Assembly: GCA_037576215.1 (NCBI GenBank)
Contig: JBANDB010000005.1
Coordinates: forward strand, 992,001 to 1,056,000
DNA from: Armillaria gallica
Taxonomy: Eukaryota > Basidiomycota > Agaricomycetes > Agaricales > Physalacriaceae
Reading direction: 5' to 3'
DNA: 64,000 bases
The notes beneath the pieces are model-generated. The model was given only the letters and a program-made list of their open reading frames with translations, had not been told where the DNA came from and ran no database searches. Of the stretch, positions 23,761 to 35,753 are shown one piece after another (positions within the stretch are counted from its first letter, which is position 1; each line of letters begins with the position of its first letter). The position numbers were made by a program, and so were the translations under genes.

Positions 23761-25200
23761 ATGTTCTCTACCTCTCCTTTCACTCTATGGATTAGCTCCT
23801 CTCTTGAGCTTAGTCATTTCTTCCAATCTAACCATCCTCCTTCTGCCTCCTTGCCCATGGCACTGTCATGGAATGACCTCCTTGCCAAGGCTGAAGCCGT
23901 TGTCACAGAAGAGCTTTCCCATCTCGATGGTGTCATCTCATATCCTGGATCTTGTATCCAATCTCGCAAGGCATACTTTCACTTTCTTCTAATTAATAAG
24001 TCAATATTATCTCCTATTCATTGTCTCCCCCCTGAAATCCTTCTTCGAATCTTCCAAGAGGTGTGGGTCACCGTCGGTACAAATGCGGACACATACTACA
24101 ATGTGGCCAATGCTAGTAGTGGCCCATGGATGCTTATCTGAGTCTGTGGCCGATGGAGAATGCTTGTCATATTCAGCTCCACCTTGTGGTCATGACCTTT
24201 CATTATTCTTAATCATTCAGCTACCTCAAAGGCCATTGTTCCTCCATTAGAACTTGCACTGGCTCGTTCTAGTCAAGCTGATCTCTGTTTTTTCCTCTCC
24301 CAAAGTTTCTGACAACTTGGTGCCCAGGCAGAGCTTTTCAAAGAAGTTCTGAATCTGTTGGTTCCACATTCCTCCCAGTGGGCTGAAGTGGTCTTTGAAA
24401 AGAAGGAGTGGGACGACATTGACATCAGCACACTGAATGCTGTACATGGCAATGTACCACTACTCAGCAAGGTGACATTTGAATATGTGGGATACTTCCT
24501 CCGACCTCCCCCGCTCCCGCAAGCCATTTGGGCATTTTCCGATGCCCCTCTGCTGAAGAGGGTCACACTGCTGGGCTACATCCTAACTCATGATATTGAT
24601 ATCATTCTGCCATGGAACCAGATCATACAATTCGAATACTCCATCAACAATTGGTTTTCCACCTTGCTCTCTCGCACTGAGGTGTGTTTAGATGTCCTTG
24701 ATCAGACACCCATGTTGTCTGCATTCAGCATGGTCAATCAAGGACACAGTTGTTCTTGCCTGGCACCTTTGGAATGTCCACCAAGGACATCCATACACAC
24801 ATCTTTGGTTTCCCTTCACACAAATGGTGTTGGTCTGATTGACACCTTAGTGCTCCCTTCTCTCGAATGTCTCACAGTCTCATTGAACTGCCAAAAGTGG
24901 GCCACTGTTTCTCTCAACGCTGTGAAAGCCATCCATCATCTTTCCATCAGATCTTGCTGCACCTTGAGATGCCTTTGTTTGATTGGGATTGAAATGTGTC
25001 AGGAACACATTGTCGATGGACTTCTGGCATCAAGCCAATCCCTTTCTGTATTTGAATATCGAAATAGCTGTTCGCGGGGAGATGATATCCCTTACCTGTT
25101 AGATTGACTCACTGAGGGATCCCTTCTTCCAAATCTTACTGAAATATCCCTTGAGTATAGCCAAGCTCTTACCAGTCGAATGTGCTTCGCTGTGCTAGTA
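23761..25200 (+). pseudogene. F-box-like protein, four in-frame stops
   Basis: F-box proteins are substrate receptors of SCF ubiquitin ligases. The frame starts at ATG 23761 or 23854 with a helical lead, and contains the typical basidiomycete F-box core LSPIHCLPPEILLRIFQEV (about 24,010-24,065), then GPWMLI and VCGRWRMLVIFSSTLWS. The downstream part has leucine-rich, repeat-like strands (for example LVLPSLECLTVSLNCQKW, about 24,850-24,900). TGA stops lie near 24139, 24195, 24312 and 25105, and the frame resumes in phase after each. The length, about 480 codons, suits the agaric F-box family. All four stops are TGA, which fits CGA-to-TGA decay, although the codon before mutation cannot be seen here. 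Confidence 0.8.
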
Positions 25201-25934
25201 GAGAAAATATTGTGATTCGCAGAGAACTGCAGAGGCATTGTACATCACGTGGATAACAGTGTGTTGGTAAAGGAGTGGAAGACACTGCCCATCTTCAATA
25301 AGTTCTGTTGGGATGCAAGGGATCGCATTGACGATCTCGTGGTCAAAGGTGTGACTGTGGTCATTAACATCATAGCCGATATTGACGGTGTTGATCATAT
25401 AAGGGAGCGGCAGGCCCTAACATCGTAGCTAGGATTGTTTACAAGCTCATCAAATTACCCCTTACCTATGTCTATGAGATGAGATCATGTGCTTTGATCA
25501 ACACAAGATGTTGGGTAAAACTTTTTTTGAATATGATGAGGTAAATTTAGTTCGCGTAGAGGTGCAAATACTTTTTGAAGCTGGTTGCAAGGTCGGGGTT
25601 TAAAGACAAAATACTTCTCAATACTTAGAACAAGTACAAAGGATATATGAAACATCCAAAATTTCAAAGTCAATGCCTGACAATTCTGTACAAGAAGGGG
25701 GGAAATACGAACGTAGGCATCGATTTTGGAAATCCAGGGAGGGCAAGGCTCTTCATAGCAGGAAGCGATGGAGCGGTGCTAGCAGAGCCTATGCTTATCT
25801 CCCAAGTCCTTCTACACTTGGAAGAACATGCCTAACTGGACTAGACAACTGGAACTCAGAGGGCATGTGCTGTTCCACTATTACATGATTCAGATGTGGC
25901 AACCATTGCACAAAACTGAGTCGAAAATCCTTCA
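25201..25934. other. no recognisable gene
   Basis: Short frames in both strands with no recognisable motif; a few CpGs remain. Confidence 0.4.
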
Positions 25935-26237
25935 TCACAAACTGTGCAGCTGATAGTTGCTTATGCGAGTCTGCCTTAGAAGTATTCGGACGTGATCTGC
26001 CAGAGCCTGCTGACCTCCTGGCACGAACTTGATATCATCCCTGTTACCTAGCACAGAGAGTTGGATATGAGTAAACGGGTTCGTAGATTGGAATCCAGCC
26101 TTGGCCACTTTGCCTTTCTCGAATGGCAAAGGAAATTCAGTGTCATAAAATGCTTCAGTGATGGAGCCATGTCTATAAAAAAAATGGGTGCTTGCCTTAA
26201 CATCTGCCTGGGTAGACAGGGATTTAACAGTGAGCAA
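25935..26237 (-). CDS. unidentified exon, protein-like
   Basis: A 100-codon minus-strand frame with balanced composition. It includes FYDTEFPLPFEKGKVAKAGF (about 26,090-26,150) followed by THIQLSVLGNRDDIKFVPGG and a helical end (HVRILLRQTR). The stretch before ATG 26237 has no clean promoter, and a CTACCCAG acceptor-like site inside suggests the true exon begins at about 26,200. The composition and spacing look real, but I cannot name the family. Confidence 0.4.
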   Translation of the reverse strand: MLTVKSLSTQADVKASTHFFYRHGSITEAFYDTEFPLPFEKGKVAKAGFQSTNPFTHIQLSVLGNRDDIKFVPGGQQALADHVRILLRQTRISNYQLHSL

Positions 26238-27261
26238 CTGAGAGCTATGTTACAAAATTTTAACAGAACCGTTACTAGTCGTGAAGCATCTCACCATTTT
26301 TCCTCTGTCGTTAGCTGAAATGGCTTCTTTGCCGTTGATGTCAGATGGTGAGTGCGTTCGAAATGTATCAACAACTGGCGTGCCATGGTGGGATGCGATA
26401 TTCATGGTCGCCTCCTCCACCTTTCTTGGCGATGTGTAGTGTCCATTTTTGTTTGTAGCCCATGGGTGACGACCTTACTGAGTGGTCAGTTCGAATGTTG
26501 TCATGAGGGTGGGCAAAGACAAGAAGAAATATGTCATGAATAGGTGGGGACATCAAGACAATACTGGCAGACACACTAGATTAGTGAGTTGATTTTGCAG
26601 TTATATGTGCAAAAACATGCTCACCACATGTTGTAGATTTTCCAAGCATGTCCAGCAGAGAAAATGGGTTTCCTTCCCCAAGCACCTTGTTGCCCTAGTC
26701 TGTTTGGTCAGTGTGTAGAGCTAGCAAGAGAGAGGGGGAGGGGATATACATATACAGATAGAAATATTGGTGATTGATCCAGATAATGACAACAAGAGAG
26801 AGAAACTTGAGAGCAATGCAATAAGTGAGTACAGACACAATGACGGTCACTCTACTCATTGCTGTGTTGCTGACAAAGCCATCATTTGGTTCCATCATTC
26901 ACCAGTTCAGTATTGCCAATATTGTTGCCATCGTGTGCTACATAAACTACATTGTACTACATACTCAATGATACATGCACATTCAGTCAATCAAATCATC
27001 CCCACATCGTTCTCGTGGACTGGTGGCTTAACCAAGCAATCCATAACATACTTCACAAAGCTAAGCAGCCAATCCAACACCTGCGCAGTCATCAATCAGC
27101 TGGAACACTCCATGAAACTCAATGGAGATATATGTCGCTCAACGCCAGTAAATAAGGCCATGATACCCACACAATGAAGGCAAACATCAGCAATTGAATC
27201 TTGTCTTTGGTGTCGGCTAAATCATGCTCTGTCTTGGATAGCTGTTTAACCTTCAAAGGTG
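26238..27261. other. no recognisable gene; second copy of a dispersed repeat
   Basis: 26505-26760 is related to 14573-14830 (shared GAAGAAAT, TGCTCACCACA, GTCCAGCAGAGAAAA and CTTCCCCAAGCACCT blocks, same orientation). The remainder has only short, unremarkable frames. Confidence 0.4.
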
Positions 27262-28690
27262 TCAGCATGCATGGAGTACTTGAGGTATCAAACACTTACT
27301 GGCTTCTCTCACAACAAGATGCTCCCATTTTTTCCAGAAGATCCAGTGGCAACGATATGCCGAGCTGATACTGTGGTAGCCTGTTTCACTATCTGTAAGT
27401 CTGATTAAGCCTGCAGATTGCTTGTTGCTTACATCCAAGGCCTGTAAATAATCGCAGTCTGGACAAGATGAGTGACAGCTAACCAAAAAAAGGCCAAAAG
27501 TTCACCTTTGCCATGACACAAAGTCTGCAAATGCTTCTTGCCTCCATCCGAGCAAGAAAAGACATACACAACCCCATGGTCACTTCCACAGACTACAACC
27601 TGACCGTCTTCTGCAAAAACAGCATCTTTGATGATGCTGCGCTCTAGCCTCATCAGAACATGAAATGACTGGCTAGTCGAAGAATGAGGAAATGTGTAGA
27701 GATCAAATCCACTTTTCAAGTTGTCGACAAGTAAATGATGGCCTTTATAGAGAGTGGTGCTTCCACTTGAGAGTCAGTTAGCCTCTGTCTTACCAGTCCT
27801 TACAAAGGTAGATGATACTCACATGGGCAATCTAAGGATTCGTGACCATTTGATAGTCAGTTTCCCATCTTCAGTCACAACACACAACCTAAAAACCAGC
27901 AACCTATCTGTGAGAATGATAGTGACTCTGGGGAAAACACCAAACCCACATTTCCTTTGATTCCAAGCAGAAGACGATGAGCTGCCTGCCCTCATCAATG
28001 AAGTGCAACAAGTGTGGAATGGTGTTCTTCAACTTGGGGGCCCATATGACATTTACGGTCCATGCTAAACGAGATAAGTAGGAGGATACTGAGAGACGGG
28101 TGCAACCTACAGGTTCGGTCCAATTCATAAAGTTTGAGTTCACCATGTTGGCTAGAAATGACAAGCTGCGTATTGTGAGGATTGTAGGAAAGTGCTTCCA
28201 CACTGTCAGAAGAGGGAAAGGGAGATAGACGTAAAGCTTCCTGGAATTTGCACTGCTGCCATCAAAGGAAGTTCACTGAAAGTGAAAAAAAGAGGACACA
28301 CACTGTTCTTGGCTCTTTTATAAACAGCCACTATTCCCCTGCCAGTCCCAAAAGAGAGTGCCAGAGATCCACTGGACCGGTTCAAAGAGGGCAACCAGGT
28401 AATACTGCTGATCTGGCCCCAGCTCTCACCGGGGTTTTGAATGAGCTGTACTCTCTTTGCAGTGTGAGTGTCGTATATGTGAATAGACTCTGCATTGTCT
28501 GGATCGTAAGCAAGGATTGAGCAAGCAGTCTGGAAGAAAAAAGGATGAACATACCCCCGCTAGCCAGTAATTCTCTGTCTGATGAAAAAGACAAACAATT
28601 AACTGAAGCAGAGGACCCAGTAAGCTCTGTGATCATATGGTAGCGCTGCAAGAGGTACTTTGAGTCTGACCCGACAAAGTTCCTAGGTGA
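27262..28690 (-). CDS. WD40-repeat protein, multi-exon
   Basis: A beta-propeller protein of an agaricomycete family of unknown function. The first blade, SVNCLSFSSDRELLASGG (about 28,555-28,610), is followed by a 65-bp intron (28490-28554) that joins in phase to ESIHIYDTHTAKRVQLIQ. Next come WGQISSITWLP and GTGRGIVAVYKRA (about 28,310-28,400). Then there are further short introns and blades VEALSYNPHNTQLVISSQHG (about 28,140-28,200), a stretch ending in LLHFIDEGRQLIVF (about 27,980), and VVVCGSDHGVVYVFSCSDGG (about 27,545-27,610). A last small intron (about 27,480-27,505) leads to VTHLVQTAIIYR. I see no stop inside the blades, but I could not check every junction between 27,720 and 27,960. 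The start is probably a Met near 28,635, upstream of ITELTG, though an open frame extends to 28783. Confidence 0.75.
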
Positions 28691-28783
28691 ATGTGAACTT
28701 ACTTCCTCTGGTGATGCAAGACAGCTTTCTAGAAACTCGTGTACATGGTGGAGTAGAGACGCCATTATAAGTACTGAGGGCAC

Positions 28784-31096
28784 TCACGAAGAGACAATGA
28801 TGGTGGGGGTGGCTTTCAATCGTACATGTGCAGGGTACGACTACATGCCGATCCTGCTTCCTTTGTATCACCAAATACGGTATTATGATCGCTTATAAGA
28901 GACTGAAACACATGAAGAAGTATCTCCATTGAGATGAATATGATTGTGTGCATTAAAGGGTGAAAATAATATTTGAATCACAAAGGATTATGATCAGTGG
29001 GACTGATGCACCATACCATGAATATAAGGCCCTCTGCTTCACAGTAGAGAATTGCCTATCCAGACCATTGAATTATGAGAATGAGGAGGCGCACCTCATT
29101 CATCCAAGTGGAGGCTCTTCTATAGCAGGACTCAGGAGTCATGCTGAGCTACCAAAGACAGGACTTCAACAAAATTGGAGGCAATGAGCACCACGACGAC
29201 AGGAAGGAAGAAAAAAATGACAAGCCAATCTGAAAATGGATGCTTAAGAAGGACAGAGTGTGGACGATGGGATTAGATATGCACCTAGCAGCAGCCTTGT
29301 AGTCCAGAGAGAATTGTATGTGCAATCTGCAAGAACATCAGAAGGTCAATTTTTTATCGAGGACATGGGGCACACCAATGTTTGGTCTCAACATCCTGCC
29401 TCTCTTCCGGTTCATCTTCATCTTTACTCCTCTCATCATCAAGGACCCTATGCAAATATAGCAAGACGAGGTGGACATAGGTGACAGGTGTGGCAATCAG
29501 TGTTCACCTGTGACAGATTATATTCCCATGTGTTCTTTCTGCAGATGGTGCGCATGGATGATGGAACAGCACATTGTAATGATTAAATAAATAATGCACT
29601 ACTTAGGTGTGTACAGTTTTCCATTTACAATCGTTTGCGCTTACAAAAATATTTTCACTGGATGCAACGATACTAGTACAAAGCTAGTTCTTCAAGTTGG
29701 TCAGTACGAGTGCCCTTCTGAATTTTTTTCAGATTATATGGGCAGCAAACTTATGCTAAGCCCAATGCAGTCTATTATAAAGATGAGTAAAGTTGTCACA
29801 TTCACTGCGCTTTATCCCTGACAACGTTGCCCGTGCTGCTCCCTGTGGCAAAGATGGCAGTCATCACTATGAATGGTGCATCCTCATTGCCATCTTCAGT
29901 TATATTTGTCTCACTGTCTCGATCCCCTGTGTTTCAACATATGCCCTTCTATCCGCAGCAGTTAGTATCAGTTTGTATTTAATAGAAAGTGGGTACACAA
30001 TAGCGCTAAGTTTCAGCACAACGCTCCTCATGCTGAGAGCTGAAAATGTGCCATATCAGGGTATTCAGGACACCATACCTTTTACGTGGGAGATTGTGAT
30101 TGAATAATTGACTCAACATTGCCTGCGAGTGGGTTGAAACTAAACTTTGAGCCTTGTAAGTGGCACCCAACACATGTGCTTCGGAGCTATTTGTCCATGG
30201 CATTAAGTCATTTTCTAATTTTGCTTGTCCTGAGGGTTTGCGTAGTTAGCATTGACTGCGATGAATCTCAGATCACCAATGAAGACATTGGCTCATAATC
30301 GCATGTGCATATCATAGTCGGTAAAGTACCATGTTACACAATTATAGGTCAATTTACGAGGAAAGTTAGATTTGAATGCCTTTATTCAAATCACTGGCTC
30401 AGGTTTATTCATACGAATGAAGACTGCAACTTGACAAACTTACAATAACCCTCTTCCCTCAATGCCATTGACCAGCCATTATGCTACCAAATGGCACATA
30501 CGAAACATGATACCCACACCAGCTAACAGAGATAGAGGGGGAGATGCATGAAAGGGAAATTGTTTCTGCGGTACAAGCTTAAAAATGTGAAGAATATGAG
30601 GGAAAAATATGGACATACAAGAGGGAAACTATGGTAACTGCAATGGTCAATAGGATGAGGAGACTGGTAAATGAGTGGGAACCCTTTCGTCTATCAAATT
30701 CGACAGATGTGACCTACGGAAGCTTGAAGCACAGTAAGTAGTTGGGGGGATGTATACAATGACACTGTCGTGATCCTTGAATGCTTTGGTCTTGGAAGAG
30801 GATTCAAGGATTTGATCGAACGTCAGCCATAGGAGGGTGATCTCATTCTGTGAGACCAGAATCAGTGTATGATCCTACACAGCCTACTAGTAGTATGCGG
30901 TAGGATAAACTTACTGCGTCATGCAGGGTGAACTTGGGAACAGTGACCCTTTGACCTCCCCGATAAACAATAAGGGGCCATCGCCCCATGGGGAAACAGT
31001 TGTGGGGGTGATCAGGGAAGTTGCAGTGTCAGGACAAGTTCGGTTGACGTGGTCGAGGCAGGGGGTGAGGGTGGCAAAGCAGGAACGCACTGGGTG
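28784..31096. other. no recognisable gene
   Basis: Longest open frame is 29793-30107 (+), with hydrophobic stretches (CILIAIFSYICLTVSIPCV) that could be membrane segments, but no neighbours, start context or family support it. The rest contains short frames only. Confidence 0.4.
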
Positions 31097-31998
31097 ACCT
31101 TGCCTGAAAATATCTCGAGACTCTTTTCATTCGGGTGATACATTCCAAAGTCACTGTTCGTGCATGTCAGCAGAGGCTCAGTCAATGAATGAACCTCAAT
31201 ATCCAATGCCATTTGCATTGCCACATACACACTAGAGTATACTCAGATAAAGTATGAGGAAGCCATGGAAGGATGTTAATTCCAAAACAGGTTCAAATTC
31301 GGCTTTACTAGGAGTTGAGAAATTTGAGCCGCACGATGCCAAAGGCAGCTTTGTCAGCAGCACAATGCGCACTGCAGCGAGTGATCTCTGCCCACCTGAA
31401 TATACACAGCATTCCACTTCTCCACACCAAAAAAAATTGCTAAGATTTGGGTGCAAAACCATTTTATCCGCTGGATGTACTCAACAAACCTGCCGAAAGT
31501 GTGGACACTAAGGATCATCGCCAGTACGTATGCTGCTGTATCCTTATTTTTCTTCTCCCATTGCCAATCACGTCTACAGGTGCATCAGCAGGCCCAGGAA
31601 ACTTATCATAGGCGAGCCTGTGAATACGATCCTCCTTGTTCAGCTCTGGTAGTCTGAGTTAGGTGACGAAGCCTCTTGGCAAAGTCAGTATAATATTTAT
31701 GGAGAATGTCGCGTTCATGGAATCAGTGGAAGGGTGTCTTCAAATGCTATCCCCAGTGAGCAGTTTCTCATTCGCATATCCAGGTCGATTAACTTGGGGG
31801 TATCGCATTTATTTGAGATTTGTTTTCCCTCAGCCTCAAGTTATGATTACTTAGACATTTTACTGTCCTTTGTTTACCAAGAACAATTTATTATATTTCT
31901 GACTCGGCTGACCAAGACAGGCAATCGCGCGGGCTCTGACTAGCACCCGCTTGCTCGTGACTCGGACGATCCCTGTTTTTGTTCATCAAATACACGAG
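31097..31998. repeat. uninterrupted copy of the duplicated segment (empty site)
   Basis: Collinear with 16925-17455 plus 20640-21062. At 31611-31640 the sequence runs GGCGAGCCTGTGAATACGATCC without interruption, exactly where the other copy contains the 3.2-kb palindromic element and a duplicated CATGAAT. It is therefore the pre-insertion form of the site. Confidence 0.85.
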
Positions 31999-32036
31999 GC
32001 ACTGAAGGATAGCTTCCAGCTCCTCAGCAGATGTGG

Positions 32037-33827
32037 TGATGAGCCTAGACTTCTGTGGCAACGGCAACACCCAAAACTCAGGGAGAGCTTATGCAATTAA
32101 CATAGCAACACAGCAATCAAGGCAATGTGTGTGCGAGTGGTTCGGTGCACCTCCGTGCAGTCAATTCCTCAATAACACAAGATACACTGCGACTTTAAGT
32201 CTGCGAAGTAGTACTCTTGGTCAAGGAGTACTAATAGACGTTGGCTGTAAGCCGGGAAGGATCTCGATAAACGAGATGGGACGGAATCTGGTATGACTTG
32301 AATACCAAGAAACCACAATAGAAACTGCGAAAATGATCTAGAGACCATGAAAATGGATCTAGAAATCATAGCAATGCGCTAGAAATCGTAGCAACTGAGC
32401 TAGTAATCGTGGGGATGGACTGGTAGTCATAGCAACGTGCTAGAAATCGTAGCAACGGTCGAGAAAATGTGGGGAAGGACTGGAAAATGTGGGGAGGGAC
32501 TAGAAATCGTTGCGATGCTCTAGAAATCGTGGGGGATGACGAGAAATCGTGTGGAAGGACTGGTAATCGTAGCAATGCTCTAGAAATCGTAGCAATGAGC
32601 TAGAAATCGTTGCGATGCTCTAGAAATTGTGGGGATGGACTAGAAGACGTCGAAATAGCCTAGTAAATGTGGCTTGGGGTGTACCTAATATTGTGAGTCA
32701 AAAACAATAGCAATAAACATACGGAGACTGCAAGAAACTGGTAGAAATCGTAGCAACTGAGGTGCTGAGTGGGGTGCTGCAGCAATAGATGCATGGCAAC
32801 TCCAAACAATGATAAAGACGAGGGTGATCCTATGGAGCTGAACTGGGCCTACACGGAGGCAATACTGAACTGGGTGATGAAAACGATGGCAATGTAGAAG
32901 GTGAAGGTGATAAAACAATCCTATGTGGTGACAGTGAAGCGATGTTGTGGCATTAAAAGACAAAAGCATGTTATTGACACAAGATTTTGTGTATTGGTGC
33001 AACCAACAACATTTAAAGAGTAAAGCAAGCAGTGGGGAATAACTTGGAGTAACCGTAGCTGACTGGTAATGCCATAGCCTCATCAACTGGGTAAGAACTA
33101 GCTCTAAAAATGTGGTATCTACCTAGTTTTTATACTACAAGTACGATTTTATAAATAGAATATTCTTCGGAGCCTTAGTAAGGCTGTAAGTCCTTGGCTT
33201 TTGTAATAGCTGTAGTAAACATATGGTATCTGTGGTTCTAAAGTAACAGCAAGTCCTTGACGTTGCCATGTATGGATGTGAACCAAGTGGTTTTATTGAG
33301 TGATGAGCAGATCATAAGGTGCTGTGTAGCTGCGGATTATTGAGCTGCAGTTGCCGTGCTGAGGTGTATGCATGGGGCAACGATAATTCGAAGTCTTGGC
33401 ACTGTAACAGCCTTAGTAAACGTGGTCTGTAGTTGCCATAGCTGTAATTATCGTAGCTGGGAGGGTACTCGCGTCAATCACGTCATTTCATTAAATGATT
33501 GATGAGCACATCAACCAGATGCTTCTGAGTGATGTAGCAACCCCGTTTTAGGATGATTGTCGATCAAAGGTGCCTTGCCATGATGGGATACGGTAATTGT
33601 GATGCAAGACAAGCTGGGAAGGATAACGGAGTGCATGAGGAGTGGATGTCATGGTTTTAGGACTGTATCTGAATGTTTGTGGCTTATACTGCGGAAATCC
33701 GTGGTATTATCGAGAGTTGGCAGTGTTATGGAGTGTGTGAGGGTTATAATGGCGTCGTTTCGAAGGTATTGGGTGATGGATGGCTAATTCTGCGAATTCT
33801 GAGCATACAGAGCCTGGAGGCTCATCA
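32037..33827 (-). mobile_element. TG..CA element, copy A (solo-LTR-like or TIR element)
   Basis: 1,791 bp with ends TGATGAGCCT and AGGCTCATCA (reverse-complementary) and a perfect 4-bp flank repeat GTGG (32033-32036 and 33828-33831). It matches copy B (40368-42119) in opposite orientation at very high identity; a 133-codon frame (32685-33086) is identical in both. Read in B orientation there are TATAAAA-like sites near the middle. TG..CA ends and a short target duplication fit a solo LTR. A 9-10 bp terminal inverted repeat also fits a non-autonomous DNA element. No internal retroelement coding sequence is present. Confidence 0.75.
32300..32660 (-). repeat. 20-bp minisatellite inside copy A
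   Basis: About 18 degenerate units with period about 20, consensus TTCTAGAGCATTGCTACGAT on the minus strand (CTAGAAATCGTAGCAATG-like on plus). Confidence 0.8.
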
Positions 33828-33831
33828 GTGG

Positions 33832-34880
33832 CAGCATTCTTAAATCGATGGGGACATCAAGGACAACCTCCTTCTGGATGGCGATGACGTGATGATCAAC
33901 ATACTGAGAATCATTACACTGGAGTGTTCATCTGTGGCCCTCTCCTTGTCGCTGCCCTACACAATTGAGAATATACTGTGGCTAAAGCTCGTGGATTGCA
34001 AGCTGCATGCCAACTCACCCTGTCTCTCTATTTCCTGTAAGCAGGCTCTGTTTCACTGGAATACTTGTCAGATTAACAAGTATACATCCAAGTCATTCAG
34101 TTGGTTGAAGAAGTGGCTTGGACTATTCGACCGTCCAAGCTACATTGTTTATACCATTGTGGTATTAGTAACTTCAAATGACAGTGCACATGTGGTCTGC
34201 ATGTATCAATGGGAAGATACCTCTGTCTACTACAACTGGAATTACTGGACTTTACCAGGTGTACACTGATGTACACTGATGTAAAACAGTTCAAATGGAT
34301 GTACACCTGTGTGGAGCTGTGTACAGCCAAGCTGCTTCCACCCGATTTGCATCAATCTGCAGTGTCTTCCTTGTCGAGTCTGGTTCTCCCTTATGAGACT
34401 CTGTCTGATGCTCACAGAGAGCACCATACTGAATACGAGTACAGCAAGCAAAATAGCCATCAACTGGTGGTATTCGGGTCCCTATCGTACAAAAAGTCAG
34501 AACCCATTGGCTGCAAACAGGACGCATGCACGGACTACCCAAGTTTCCGATTTTGTTTACTATACAAATCACAGCAGCTCTTTACCCAGAGGCGGACAAC
34601 GACCTACACAAGCTGCAGTTTCCCTTCTGACTGGCTGCCAGATTACAATCCTGTTTGTCGTCTGTATGAACTTTCCTTGTCTTCTCATGTTTACCGCCCC
34701 ATAGGTCAAGCCACTCTCATGGTGAGCAGTCCCTCAGTATCAAGGCATTGATTCCCACCAGCAGTGAATTCATCACTTGAGTCCAGTCAGAATTGTTGTC
34801 ATTGAAGTCCTGCAGTTATCCAAATTTCATTTCAGCCTACTTGAGGCCGTAACTACTATCAATTAAACCTGAGACAGACA
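33832..34880. other. overlapping frames, no recognisable gene
   Basis: Plus-strand frames 33889-34269 and 34209-34751 overlap each other and minus-strand frames of similar length. None has a recognisable motif. The stretch 33,870-34,190 (LSLPYTIENILWLKLVDCK) resembles the leucine-rich tail of basidiomycete F-box proteins, too weakly to call. Confidence 0.35.
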
Positions 34881-34892
34881 TACTGGAGCATG

Positions 34893-35521
34893 CATGGGCA
34901 TGGTGAATTTCGTGTTTGCGAGAATCAATCTACCATCTTCATTCGTGGTTCTGGCAGCTTTGGTGGCAAGCACGTGGGAAGGGCAACAATGTCCTGTAAC
35001 CCTGCCCAGAATGTGTCATCGAGGAACCGCATTTTAGACCATGGGGCTGCTACTGCGGCAAATGCAGTACCAAGGCAAGCTCCAGATGCTATGTCCTTTG
35101 TCAATTTGCCATATTCATCAAGAATTTTCTAGATTGAGTGGTGGCATGAACACTAATAGCTACTGCTATATCCCTGAAACAACTTGTTGTACTAACTGAT
35201 CGTCTCAGATTCTTCCTGAATTCACTGCGATTGGTGGATTTGACAGGCCAATCCTATATGGCCTTTGCTCAATGGGCATATCTTGCAAACATGTATTCAA
35301 TACATTCAGTCCTTTCAAAGACATCAAAGTTTGATTTGCAAACATCGGTTACCCAGGCGAAATGCTAGTGGTGCTGATACAGAAGGAAGGGCCCAAAGTT
35401 GTGTTCTGTAAGTCATACATGATAGCTACTACCCGACGATCATACTCAATTGGCTCCAGTAACTAAGGTGAAAGAAAGAGGCAGCGTTGTTCTTGTATCT
35501 GCTGGTGTAACACTGGTGGAT
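34893..35521 (+). pseudogene. fragment of peroxisomal multifunctional beta-oxidation enzyme, hydratase-2 domain
   Basis: Matches the C-terminal (R)-specific 2-enoyl-CoA hydratase domain of the fungal Fox2 type, which hydrates 2-enoyl-CoA in peroxisomes. Visible blocks are STIFIRGSGSFGG (about 34,930), GAATAANAVPRQAPDAM (about 35,045-35,095) and a residual RLSG. After an intron ending in a CTAACTGATCGTCTCAG-type acceptor at about 35,209, the sequence continues with ILPEFTAIGGFDRPILYGLC (about 35,213-35,275) and GISCKHVFNTFSPFKDIKV. A TGA follows at 35332-35334, then FANIGYPGEMLV. A further intron leads to TKVKERGSVVLVSAGVTLVD, which ends at about 35,520. The catalytic N-P-L-H-I segment after RLSG is lost. 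Dehydrogenase domains are not seen upstream, so this is a truncated or captured fragment. Confidence 0.75.
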
Positions 35522-35753
35522 TGTTCAGAGAGTGCAAGGCTAAGGGATGGTAGCGCTACACAGGATGAGGTTGTATGGATAAGAAATTGGCTTTGGTTCT
35601 ATGCTCTTGGTCTTGAAGTTGAAGTTGTTGTAATAGTATGGTACAGGTGATCCACGAGCAGCGCAGACTTCGGAGAGTAAAAGGAGGGTAGTTTCTTGGA
35701 AATCGGGATCTGTTTGAAGAACTATTAGTACAAACCTTGGGACTCATGAACAT

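Noticed and set aside
29793..30107. Possible small membrane protein
   Set aside because: Hydrophobic stretches are present, but there is no start context, splice pattern or recognisable family.
34209..34751. 180-codon plus-strand frame as a gene
   Set aside because: It overlaps equally long frames on both strands, has no recognisable motif, and begins in repetitive GTACACTGATGTAC sequence.
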